Source: Clostridium formicaceticum (GTDB lineage: Bacteria > Bacillota > Clostridia > Peptostreptococcales > Natronincolaceae). Taken from it: a stretch of DNA of 64,000 bases. The stretch spans positions 4,402,001 through 4,466,000 of the forward strand of contig NZ_CP017603.1 of assembly GCF_001854185.1 (NCBI RefSeq), written 5' to 3'. This document shows, in pieces, positions 45,210 through 52,832 of this stretch. The stretch's first letter is position 1, and every line of letters starts with the position of its first letter. The position numbers were made by a program, and so were the translations under genes. The notes below the pieces were generated by a model. It was given only the letters and a program-made list of their open reading frames with translations, was not told the DNA's origin and did not search any database.

Positions 45210-45339
45210 TGTACATTTTGTTTGCAGTTAAATTAATCAATTTTCAAAATATTGATTAAATTTTTTTGATTATTCTCATTGATTAGCTAGCTCTGGTTTT
45301 TTTCCCTCCTCAAAAGCAACTGTACACTTTCTTTACAGT
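45210..45339 (-). promoter_or_regulatory. Candidate upstream activator sites for the sigma-54 regulator
   Basis: Two 19-base elements, 45210-45228 and 45321-45339, agree at 16 of 19 positions (TGTACA-N-TTT-N-TTT-N-CAGT). The second is also an inverted repeat (ACTGTA-N9-TACAGT, 45319-45339). They lie about 210 and 320 bases upstream of the -24/-12 promoter, a normal distance for enhancer sites. Confidence 0.6.
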
Positions 45340-45367
45340 GTAAACATTCTGAACAGTATGCAGCCTT

Positions 45368-45577
45368 TCAGCTTCCCCTCATCAAACCCTGCATGAAATT
45401 CTTCCCCACACGACTTTCCGATATTTGGCATAAAAAAAACTCATAGGCTACACCTATGAGGAAATAAGAAAATGTCATAATGATAAGCTCTGCCAGTGAC
45501 ATGCTTTCAAGATTTACATCAGTAATATTCATCAATATAAAGGTTATGACTATGGTTAGGGGATTAAGAGATAGCAC
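45368..45577 (-). CDS. Doubtful small membrane-protein frame
   Basis: 69 codons from GTG with no visible ribosome site. Two hydrophobic stretches (PLTIVITFILMNI and LIIMTFSYFLIGVAYEFF). It lies between a well-defined promoter region and gene fragments, so it may be another remnant. No family recognised. Confidence 0.2.
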   Translation of the reverse strand: MLSLNPLTIVITFILMNITDVNLESMSLAELIIMTFSYFLIGVAYEFFLCQISESRVGKNFMQGLMRGS

Positions 45578-45696
45578 TATAATTTGTAGATTTTAAGCGT
45601 TTTTTATTTTTTTAGCGTCTCATAGATTTTTGCAAAGTGTTATAAAATTTATTTAAAAAAGCGACTGCTCTTAAATTTGAGCAAATCGCATTTTAT

Positions 45697-45880
45697 TATT
45701 ACTTTAATTCGACCCACGGTTTCTTTCTTCATCTCAATACCATGATCTATAATTTTGACTTTTACAATTTCATCTATAATAATACCTGTCTATTCTTTTC
45801 TTTCCTCATCAGGTAAATTGCCTTTTTGTAAAAGCTTAGCAAAACCTTGAATAGATGCAATAGGTGTTTTAAACCAATTT
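45697..45880 (-). pseudogene. Histidine kinase fragment
   Basis: The minus-strand frame from 45879 reads NWFKTPIASIQGFAKLLQ then LPDEERKE, a stop, and IIIDEIVK. This is the phosphoacceptor helix region of a HisKA kinase (usually H-E-L/F-K-TPIASI), with the histidine region replaced and no ATPase domain. It abuts the phosphotransferase fragment. Confidence 0.65.
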
Positions 45881-46219
45881 TAGTTTCCACTTACTTCTAG
45901 CGTTTGTCTTGCCATCTGTTCATATTCCTTCAGACCAGATATAATAGCAAATTCTGCAATTGCAACCGGATATGCAGCAACCAATTCAATAATATGCTCC
46001 TTCATCTTAGGCCAATAGTATCCCCCTGCTTCTTTATAGGCCTTAATAAGGGATTCAAGTCCTTCTTCACCAAAGACTTTATAATAAAACACAAAATCAT
46101 TTGATACATCTGTTACCTTTGCTTCAGTCCAATCAATCAAACCCGTTACATTTGCATCTTTATCAATCAAAATGTGACCTGCATGCACATCGCCATGAAT
46201 AAGACCTGTTTCTCTTGGT
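45880..46219 (-). pseudogene. C-terminal fragment of a macrolide/aminoglycoside phosphotransferase (Mph/APH family)
   Basis: The open frame from just after a TGA at about 46217 reads [20 protein letters not shown], then [24 protein letters not shown] is the catalytic loop (HGDxxxxN-like, H in place of N) and LIDW the DFG-like metal site of the family. The N-terminal kinase lobe is missing, so it cannot encode an active enzyme. Confidence 0.75.
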
Positions 46220-46296
46220 CACATTTATACACTCATAACTCCAAAACCAATATATACCCTTTATACCCATTGGAATCACAACCCTAAATTTACTTC

Positions 46297-46899
46297 CTAT
46301 TTAAAAATCATTCTAATACTGAAATATAACAGTAGAATTCCAACAGTCAAATTTAAAATTTGTATTACATAAGATGAAAAAAATGTTTTAATAAAACTTC
46401 CTGCTAAAGCAATGAGTGTTAAAAAAAACATTGTAGACAATAATGCGCCAAATCCGAATGCATAAATGTCTCTTCGTGTCATGCTTTCTTCAGCAATCTT
46501 TGCTGAAAATACACCTGCCCAAAATATTATTGTTAAGGGATTTGAAACAGTAAGTATGATTGCACGGAAAAACACATTACTTGAATTTGAAATATTCTGC
46601 AGACTTAAACTGGGCAACAGATTAATACTAAACACACTTAAAATAATACTAATTCCAAAAATAAATAATACGCTGAAACCAAATATCTTTAAAACAATCT
46701 TAGTATTTCTTCTATCAATGATCGACGCAAGACCAATAATGGCAGCAAGAATGTAAAGTCCGTCAATGGTCGTAACGCCTAACACTCCTGTCGCTGCTAC
46801 GCCAAACCCTCTTAATGAAGCTATTTGAAATATAAAAATACAAACAGGGCCAACTGCAAATTGTAATAACATCCCAAACTTGAAACCTTTAAAAATCAT
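46297..46899 (-). CDS. LysE-type amino acid exporter
   Basis: 200 residues with about six membrane helices. GMLLQFAVGPVCIFIFQIASLRG (variant of the GPGP/GPN signature after helix 1), VTTIDGLYILAAIIGLASI and ILTVSNPLTIIFWAGVFSA match LysE/RhtB proteins. It is 12 bases downstream of an Lrp/AsnC regulator, a common exporter-regulator pair, so amino acid efflux is likely. Confidence 0.85.
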   Translation of the reverse strand: MIFKGFKFGMLLQFAVGPVCIFIFQIASLRGFGVAATGVLGVTTIDGLYILAAIIGLASIIDRRNTKIVLKIFGFSVLFIFGISIILSVFSINLLPSLSLQNISNSSNVFFRAIILTVSNPLTIIFWAGVFSAKIAEESMTRRDIYAFGFGALLSTMFFLTLIALAGSFIKTFFSSYVIQILNLTVGILLLYFSIRMIFK

Positions 46900-46911
46900 A
46901 ATACATCCACC

Positions 46912-47352
46912 TTAAATATTTATTTCTTCTTTCAAAGAGGAAAGGGAAATCATTGTATTAGATTTAAATACGCCGGTTATTTTCTTTAACATGTTTGATA
47001 TAAAATATTCTAAAGATTTCGTATCTTCTACAAGTACTTTTAGTAAGTAATCATATTCACCAGTTATATGATGACATTCTAATACATTATTATATTGAAC
47101 AATAGCTTCCCTAAAATTTTCAACATTTTTGGTTTTATCAATATTAATAAAAATGAATGCTAAAATCTTGTAGTTCATTTCTTCTCTATTAACTTTTACA
47201 GTATATTTTTCAATTATTTCTGCTTCTTCCATTTTTCTTATTCTTTCGGCTACTGCAGGAATAGAAAGTTTTACCTTTTTGCTTATTTCCGATGTGGTAG
47301 ATCTGCTATTTTCTTTTAAGATATCAATAATTTTAAAATCAATAGTATCCAC
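46912..47352 (-). CDS. Lrp/AsnC family transcriptional regulator
   Basis: 146 residues. N-terminal HTH: IDFKIIDILKENSRSTTSEISKKVKLSIPAVAERIRKMEEAEII. C-terminal RAM effector domain: ILAFIFINIDKT, VLECHHITGEYDYLLKVLVEDTKSLEYFI. Likely amino-acid-responsive control of the adjoining exporter and itself. Confidence 0.93.
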   Translation of the reverse strand: MDTIDFKIIDILKENSRSTTSEISKKVKLSIPAVAERIRKMEEAEIIEKYTVKVNREEMNYKILAFIFINIDKTKNVENFREAIVQYNNVLECHHITGEYDYLLKVLVEDTKSLEYFISNMLKKITGVFKSNTMISLSSLKEEINI

Positions 47353-47880
47353 AATACAACCTCCTCTCTACACTTTATTAGTTAATGCGATTATATAATT
47401 TAATTTTATATATGTAAATATTTTTTAAAAAAACGTAAATATATTAAGTTTTTTGTATAATTAACTTTACTTTTTAAATTTTGCAAAGTAAAATAATGAT
47501 ATGTATCATTATAAAAAATTTAATTACCTTCATCTCCTTCTAATCGAACAGTAGAAGAGCAACAAAAATGGGCTAAATGGTCATACCCACCAGAAACATT
47601 ATCAGTTGCAACCTATATTAGTTAATAGCATATTACCAAGGGTAGGTTTTGAAACCTTAGATTATCGGTCTATAATAGACATTTCACATCGCAATAATTT
47701 CTATATTATCTCATATTAGTTAGCTAATGGTAATAGAATTTTAATATAAATAAAAAAGGAGGCAGATTAAATAATTACCTACCTCCTACTCGGTTGATTT
47801 TTGATATAAACGTATTTCAATTACTAGATTATAGTTCCTTCGAGTATTCCATTTTATCTTACTATCAAATACTTTACTGG
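47353..47880. other. Intergenic region with a gene-end relic
   Basis: About 530 bases. On the plus strand 47533-47630 encodes RTVEEQQKWAKWSYPPETLS and a few more residues before TAA, with a stop upstream; it looks like the tail of a lost gene. The rest is AT-rich with no recognised feature. Confidence 0.35.
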
Positions 47881-47963
47881 GTTAAGACTCCCACTTCTAT
47901 AAGTGGGCTTTGAATCAGGTGGAGTAGAGTCTCCCGATGTTCAGCTTTAGCTGAACGAGTTCA
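47881..47963. repeat. IS200/IS605-like end relic, copy 4 (best preserved)
   Basis: Two perfect hairpins, CCCACTTCTATAAGTGGG (47890-47907) and TTCAGCTTTAGCTGAA (47940-47955), separated by a conserved GAATCAGGTGGAG...CTCCCGATG stretch. Preceded by GTTAAGACT. The imperfect hairpin next to a TTAA-like flank resembles right ends of IS200/IS605 elements, whose 3' ends encode omega-RNA. It touches the stop of the YlbF gene. Confidence 0.6.
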
Positions 47964-47964
47964 C

Positions 47965-48294
47965 TTACAGATCTTCCTCAATTAAATCATTAATATATTT
48001 GTACACTTGTACCATTAGATCATTAAAAGAGTTGGCAGCTTTTAAATAGTACTGCACTTCAGGTATTTTAGCCAGATCCTGAAATTTTTGCTTGAGTTCC
48101 GCTGCTTTTGCTTCCATATTATTTCCAGACTTACCTGATCTCATGAATTCCATTTGCTCTCTGTTGTAATTTTCCATAATATAACTTAATTCCCTATTTC
48201 CATCAATAACGTTTTTAGCCTGCTTCATAGCTCTAAATTCATCAGCTTCCTTAATAGCTATTGAAAGTCTTTTTGCTTCATCTAACAAACTCAA
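47965..48294 (-). CDS. YlbF/YmcA family protein
   Basis: 109 residues, TTG start with GAGGTGAG upstream. Entirely helical: LLDEAKRLSIAIKEADEF, IMENYNREQMEFM, ELKQKFQDLAKIPEVQYYLKAANSFNDLMVQVYKYIND, matching the YlbF/RicF family that forms the Y-complex affecting RNase Y, sporulation and competence in Bacillus. No Cys-cluster tail is seen. Confidence 0.85.
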   Translation of the reverse strand: MSLLDEAKRLSIAIKEADEFRAMKQAKNVIDGNRELSYIMENYNREQMEFMRSGKSGNNMEAKAAELKQKFQDLAKIPEVQYYLKAANSFNDLMVQVYKYINDLIEEDL

Positions 48295-48555
48295 TACTAC
48301 TCACCTCTTACTTATAAAATTTTTAATGAAAAAAGAAAGATATTATCACAACCTGTATATAAAAAACCATTTATTCAACCCATATATAATGTATGCCAGA
48401 AGTTCTCAAACTAATAGATTTCTAAAAGAAGGAGAAGAACTATTGATAAATGGAAGAGATATTCTAAAGATGAGAAATCTAATAGAATGTCAAAACTCTA
48501 TCAGACTTCTCGGATTAAATCAATATGTGGCTATTTTATATACTCAATCCTTAGC

Positions 48556-48876
48556 CTAGAAGAAATGAGGTCTCCTAAATCTAAAAAAAGGAAAGAAGAA
48601 AAAAGGAGATCTAAAAAATGGGAATGGAATAAAAGGAAATCTCCTGAATCTAAAACCTGGAAATCCCCCATGAGGATTTCCCCAATCATACATTCCCCAA
48701 TCATGCATTCCCCCATGAGGATTTCCCCAATCATACATTCCCCCATGAGGATTTCCCCAATCATACATTCCCCAATCAGGGCTTCCCCAATCAGGACTTC
48801 CCCCAAAATCTCCAAACTGTTGAGCATAGATCGGATTGTAACTATAACTATAATCGTACATACTATATTGATCCAT
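48556..48876 (-). CDS. Trp/Gly tandem-repeat protein, possible spore coat or surface protein
   Basis: 106 residues. AGGTGG just before the ATG supports translation. N-terminal Tyr-rich part (MDQYSMYDYSYSYNPIYAQQ), then repeats of (MY)DWG(NPHGG) at residues 27-71, then an Arg/Phe/Pro tail (RFRRFPFIPFPFFRSPFFFF). No signal peptide, no cysteine. Such low-complexity aromatic proteins are common in clostridial spore coats, but I do not recognise the family. Two other frames through the repeats are also open because of the periodicity; this one has the ribosome site and sensible composition. Confidence 0.7.
   Translation of the reverse strand: MDQYSMYDYSYSYNPIYAQQFGDFGGSPDWGSPDWGMYDWGNPHGGMYDWGNPHGGMHDWGMYDWGNPHGGFPGFRFRRFPFIPFPFFRSPFFFFPFFRFRRPHFF
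48664..48798 (-). repeat. Coding tandem repeat (15/30-base units)
   Basis: Units encode SPDWG, SPDWG, MYDWGNPHGG, MYDWGNPHGG, MHDWG, MYDWGNPHGG. The 30-base units are nearly identical at the DNA level, so copy number probably varies by slippage. Confidence 0.88.
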
Positions 48877-49147
48877 TTTTCCACCTCTCTCTATATTTTT
48901 TTCAGTACTTGATAAAGTCGAACCATTGAATTTATCTACATACTCTTTAATAGAATTGTTCCAGGCTCGCTATATAATATTCTGCACATACTGATATAGT
49001 TACAGGTTTTATGTTTTTTTGTTTCTTCTATATATGAAGTTTGATGAGAAAGAAGGAGCTCCTATCCATACTATGGCGGAAATATTACAAATAATAAGTA
49101 TAATGCAAAAAGTTTCAGAATAACTTCTATAGAATTCAGAGTTCATC
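48877..49147. other. Spacer with gene-end relic
   Basis: On the plus strand 49034-49123 reads MKFDEKEGAPIHTMAEILQ and ends IMQKVSE before TAA, resembling the C-terminal end of a dehydrogenase-like gene; nothing of the rest remains. Confidence 0.35.
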
Positions 49148-49321
49148 TCATCCAACACCTTTACCTCTTAATATAAGTTTTTCTTTTGCTCTATCACCGA
49201 GCCATTTATCCTGTTTTACAGCAATTATTTTGTTGTGCAAAGAAATTAATAATTCTGCGCTTCTGTATAAACAGCTGTAACAAAGGACTTTATCTGTATC
49301 AATAATTTTGGCATTCCACAT
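49148..49321 (-). CDS. Small hypothetical protein, 57 residues
   Basis: ATG at 49321 preceded by GGAG with 6-base spacing. Begins MWNAKIIDTDKVLCYSCLYR, with a C-x2-C pair, then SAELLISLHNKIIAVKQDKW and a basic end. Too short to place; could be a whole small protein or the start of a lost gene. No recognised domain. Confidence 0.45.
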   Translation of the reverse strand: MWNAKIIDTDKVLCYSCLYRSAELLISLHNKIIAVKQDKWLGDRAKEKLILRGKGVG

Positions 49322-49478
49322 TGATTACTCCTTCAATACAAATTGCATGACAAACAACAACCTATTGACTTCGCTGTTAATACATCTATAATAAAGATAA
49401 AGCCTGTGTTCTATTTATCTTGCCTCTGATATTTGTTTGCTAAATGAATGTCATACAATTTAGAAAGGAGATTTTATT

Positions 49479-50168
49479 ATGAAACAATTTTATGCCCGTC
49501 TGCTGCGCTTAATATGCGGACTTTTCCTATATGCACTTGGAATTGTTGTTACAATGAATGCCCATATGGGATATGCTCCATGGGATGTTTTCCATGTTGG
49601 ATTTGCAAAAACAATAGGAATAAGTATCGGAACCGTTTCGATTATAACTGGAGTAATTATTGGAATAATAACAGTATTGCTTGGTGAAAAGCTTGGACTT
49701 GGTACCATTTTAAATATGGTGCTTATTGGAGTGTTTATAGATATGCTTCTTGGATTTCATATAATCCCTGTGGCAAGCAACTTCATGTTTGGAATCATCA
49801 TGCTTATTGTAGGGTTGTTTATAATTGCTTTAGCTTCATACTTTTACATTGAATCAGCGTTTGGAGCAGGTCCAAGGGACAGTTTGATGTTTGCACTTAC
49901 TCGAAAAACGGGATTACCCGTAGGTGTCTGCCGTGGAACAATTGAGCTTTTAGCAGTGTTTGTCGGATGGAGGCTCGGGGGTATGATTGGTATCGGAACA
50001 ATTATATCTGCGTTTGTAATAGGATTTTGTGTTCAGACAACCTTTAAGTTGCTTAAGTTTGATGCAACAGAAATTAAACACGAAACATTAGATCAGACAT
50101 ATAAAACCCTTTTTAACAATAAAAAAGAGCAGTTTCATGAAGAAGAGGTGCTTAAAAAGGGTCTATAA
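49479..50168 (+). CDS. YczE/YitT-like membrane protein
   Basis: 229 residues with five hydrophobic helices. The start RLLRLICGLFLYALGIVVTMNAHMGYAPWDVFHVG and the later ESAFGAGPRDSLMFALTRKTGLPVGVCRGTIEL are conserved in YczE/YyaS proteins. AGAAAGGAG sits before the ATG. In Bacillus YczE influences lipopeptide production; the biochemical role is unknown. Short hydrophilic tail (KEQFHEEEVLKKGL). Confidence 0.85.
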   Translation: MKQFYARLLRLICGLFLYALGIVVTMNAHMGYAPWDVFHVGFAKTIGISIGTVSIITGVIIGIITVLLGEKLGLGTILNMVLIGVFIDMLLGFHIIPVASNFMFGIIMLIVGLFIIALASYFYIESAFGAGPRDSLMFALTRKTGLPVGVCRGTIELLAVFVGWRLGGMIGIGTIISAFVIGFCVQTTFKLLKFDATEIKHETLDQTYKTLFNNKKEQFHEEEVLKKGL

Positions 50169-50252
50169 AATAGTTTGTATAGGGAAAAATCAACTCTTTT
50201 TTGATAAAAATTAAAATGATAATCTAGAGAGGAGATTTTAAAACAAAGGGAT

Positions 50253-50343
50253 GTTTCACTCATCATCATGAGAATAGTAATTTTTCTCCTCCTGCAATTA
50301 CATGGAGGATGAAATCACTATTCTCATGATGGTGGAGTGGAAT
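50253..50343. repeat. Long hairpin with wobble-compensated stem
   Basis: A perfect 15-base core (50264-50278 with 50317-50331) extends outward to 50253/50343 using A-T, G-C and G-U pairs with a single bulge, and inward through a TCCTCC/GGAGGA stem. The G-U pairs on the plus-strand RNA suggest a transcribed structure. It follows the YczE-like gene by about 85 bases, so it may be its terminator, a small RNA or a MITE. Confidence 0.6.
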
Positions 50344-50607
50344 TTCTTGGCCTGGTATCATGTTCAATATAAAGTTTAACACTTTTTCTTAATAGGATCT
50401 AGGGGGACAGTTCTTTCCTGTTCTGCATTTCTCTTATTTCCCAGAACCAATTCCCGTTGATCTTTGTGTTTTTTGTGTTTCTCAACTTTTTTCAATATAG
50501 GAAAAACAAGAGAAGAAAATCACTTCCCTTGCTGATCTGGGATTTTGTAATTCTGTTTCTTTATCTTCCTATAGTAAATCTTAGAAATGCTAATCATGAT
50601 CACATTT

Positions 50608-51369
50608 TTACTTATATCCAATCACTGCGGCTCCTATCGCCCCCATAAACTGTGCCATACTAGAAGTATAGATTTCTATCCCTAACTTTTCTCCTAGATA
50701 TTCTTTTAATAAAGGGTTTTTTGAAACACCTCCAGAAAAGAAAACCTTATTTTCCACGCCTACTTTGCTGGCTAGTGAATAGGTTTTGTTGGCTACCGAT
50801 TGCAACAACCCAGCCGCTATACTTTCCTTGGAGGCTCCCTCTGCCATCAAGCTTACTACCTCTGATTCAGCAAAAACTGTACACATACTATTTATATTTT
50901 TAGGCGTGGCACCTTCTGCCACCTCTGACAGCTCACTGATATCGATCTCCAAAGCATGGGCCATTACCTGCAAAAACCGTCCCGTTCCAGCAGCACATTT
51001 ATCATTCATTAGGAAATCAATAACGTTCCCTTTTTCCTCCAGTTTAATTACTTTACTATCCTGTCCACCTATGTCAATAACTGTTCTTACTTCAGGATCT
51101 AAAAAATGTGCCCCTACGCCATGGCAAGTGATTTCCGTAACTTTTTTGTCTATAAAAGATAAGGCTACACGACCATATCCTGTTCCTGTGATGGTTTTTA
51201 TCTGATCTCTTTCAATCTTCGCTTCCGCCAGCAGGCATTCTAATATTTTCTCGCCGGTTTCCCTAGGACTCCACCCAGTAGGTAGTATGACTTTAGCAAT
51301 CACCTTCTCCCCATCAAACACTACTGCCTTACTAGCTACCGAACCAATATCAATCCCTATGCTATACAT
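50608..51369 (-). CDS. ATP-dependent activase of 2-hydroxyacyl-CoA dehydratase/double-cubane proteins (HgdC family)
   Basis: 253 residues. ASKHA-fold ATPase: IGIDIGSVASKAVVFDG phosphate loop, VIDIGGQDSKVI second loop. C125 in NDKCAAGTGRF and C163 in NSMCTVFAESEVVSL are the ligands of the [4Fe-4S] cluster shared by the homodimer. It uses ATP to push electrons into a partner dehydratase or double-cubane protein. The partner is most likely one or both paralogues at 51514 and 57977. Separated from the first by a terminator hairpin at 51470. Confidence 0.93.
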   Translation of the reverse strand: MYSIGIDIGSVASKAVVFDGEKVIAKVILPTGWSPRETGEKILECLLAEAKIERDQIKTITGTGYGRVALSFIDKKVTEITCHGVGAHFLDPEVRTVIDIGGQDSKVIKLEEKGNVIDFLMNDKCAAGTGRFLQVMAHALEIDISELSEVAEGATPKNINSMCTVFAESEVVSLMAEGASKESIAAGLLQSVANKTYSLASKVGVENKVFFSGGVSKNPLLKEYLGEKLGIEIYTSSMAQFMGAIGAAVIGYK

Positions 51370-51469
51370 TTTCTCACTTCCTTATTAATATGATAAATAA
51401 ATACTTTAGCTGTCTTTTAGACATAATGAATTTTCTCTTATTTACATCCTTACACTAAAACTCTACTAC

Positions 51470-51497
51470 AAAAAAGAGCTTCTGTGAAGAAACTCTT
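51470..51497 (-). terminator. Terminator between double-cubane-like gene and activase
   Basis: Minus strand AAGAGTTTCT pairs with AGAAGCTCTT over 10 positions (one G-U) around TCAC and runs into six T. It could limit read-through into the activase gene or form its own attenuator. Confidence 0.75.
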
Positions 51498-51513
51498 TCA
51501 AGATAAAACTATA

Positions 51514-52671
51514 TTACTTTACTGTTTCAAGAAAAGATTCTAAGAAAGCCTCTACTCTCACCTTTATTTGTCCTACATCCGAATTAGAGTAATCGGTTTC
51601 TATTTGTAAAAAGGGTAGATTCAATTCTTCTTTCACAAAGTTCTTTACGGTAAATGATTCGATATTGTAGGTATGACAGGCCTGCCATGTTAAATCCACT
51701 ACTGCATCCACCTGATATTCCTTGGCTAGCCTTTTAATTAAATCTAGCCTCCTGGTGTTATTACTCATACAGGAACATGGCGTTGATAGATATTTTTCTG
51801 CTATAGCTAGAATTGGCTCTTTTTCTTCATCCACCATTATGTCTAATCCTTTATATCCAGTACAATTTTCTAAAGCTACCACACTAGCTCCCGCCTCTTC
51901 TAATATCTTCAATACTTTCTCAGACCCACTTCCAATAGGTACCCCAGTTAGTAATATTCTAGGAGTATTTTCATCAAAAGCAAATTTTCCTTCTGCCATT
52001 CTTTCTTCTATTTCAACAATTAAATCCTCAATCAACTGAATACCAGCTTCTTTATCTACATTAAAGCCTTTTAACCATTGAGCCAGCATCATATCCATCC
52101 CAGTAAGAGGTGCTGGTTTATGAGCACTTAATTGATGTAATTTCTTTAATGCTATTCTTTCTCGATTAGCAAGCTTAACGGCAGCTCTTAGTTTTTCTTC
52201 AGTAATCTCTACTCCAAACTTTTCTTCAAGAAAGTTTTTAAAGTGTACTACTTCTTGTTTCCAGTAGGATAAAGCCTCTGCTCCATCAGCTGTTTGAGGA
52301 AGGTTCATTACATGCATAGGTTTAATTTTACCCATTAGTTCATACATTTTTTTCTTCCCGTCACAGGTTGTCTCCGCTAATAACACATCCGAAAAATAGA
52401 AGTAGGGACATTTGTCAGTAATAGCAAAACCATAGCTAGACTTAATCAGTGGACATAGATTTCTCGGCAATTCCTTTTCTGCATCTTCTATTGGCTCTTG
52501 CTTGGTGCCACATAGGGTTACAGGAATAGCTCCAGCTGCTAGTACAATTTCCTGTGGCGAAAAAACACAATACATTCCTACTACTTTGCGTCCAGCTTCA
52601 CTGGCTTCTTTAATTTTTACAGCATTGATTCCTCTAAGTTCTTCTACCTTTTCCATAAGTACTGGCCTCAC
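51514..52671 (-). CDS. 2-hydroxyacyl-CoA dehydratase-like / double-cubane cluster protein, copy A
   Basis: 385 residues, GTG start after GGAGGAA. HgdB/FldC fold. Cysteines C35 (GMYCVFSP), C54 (TLCGTK), C73 (NLCPLIKSSYGFA), C88 (TDKCPYFYF) and C103 (ETTCDGKKKMYE), then ENCTGYKG, PCSCMSNN and QACHTYNIE. Dehydratases have two different subunits; here one gene type occurs with a single activase, as in the double-cubane [8Fe-9S] proteins described in Carboxydothermus that perform ATP-driven reductions. So this is more likely DCCP-like than a true dehydratase subunit. The reaction is unknown. Confidence 0.85.
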   Translation of the reverse strand: MRPVLMEKVEELRGINAVKIKEASEAGRKVVGMYCVFSPQEIVLAAGAIPVTLCGTKQEPIEDAEKELPRNLCPLIKSSYGFAITDKCPYFYFSDVLLAETTCDGKKKMYELMGKIKPMHVMNLPQTADGAEALSYWKQEVVHFKNFLEEKFGVEITEEKLRAAVKLANRERIALKKLHQLSAHKPAPLTGMDMMLAQWLKGFNVDKEAGIQLIEDLIVEIEERMAEGKFAFDENTPRILLTGVPIGSGSEKVLKILEEAGASVVALENCTGYKGLDIMVDEEKEPILAIAEKYLSTPCSCMSNNTRRLDLIKRLAKEYQVDAVVDLTWQACHTYNIESFTVKNFVKEELNLPFLQIETDYSNSDVGQIKVRVEAFLESFLETVK

Positions 52672-52832
52672 AATAAATTCCTCCTCATATCTATAAATTT
52701 TATTATGTACAATTCTCTACTAATACCCATTCACCTTCGAGTGTAGCACAGGGTTTTGTAATTTACCAATTGGAGTTTCCTATAGATTTACTACTCACAA
52801 TAAAAAAAATCAATCCTCTGTTTCAAAGATTA

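Noticed and set aside
45368-45577. Group II intron or IS-related fragment at the 3' end of the small frame
   Set aside because: The stretch resembles such sequences only vaguely; no domain V-like hairpin or reverse transcriptase motif was found.
48326-48559. 77-codon plus-strand frame starting MKKERYYHNLY
   Set aside because: No ribosome site, low-complexity composition and no family resemblance; lies between two convincing minus-strand genes.
48664-48798. CRISPR-like array of about 30-base repeats
   Set aside because: The units are contiguous without spacers and encode a periodic peptide in a supported gene.
48487-48912. Long open frames on both strands through the repeat region (141 codons on plus, 117 on minus)
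   Set aside because: They arise from the 15/30-base periodicity, which keeps several frames open. Only the 48556-48876 frame has a ribosome site next to its ATG and sensible composition.
50608-52671. A true (R)-2-hydroxyglutaryl-CoA dehydratase operon
   Set aside because: Only one HgdB-like gene adjoins the activase, no second distinct subunit or CoA-transferase is nearby, and copies A and B are of one type; a double-cubane-type system fits better, though not proven.
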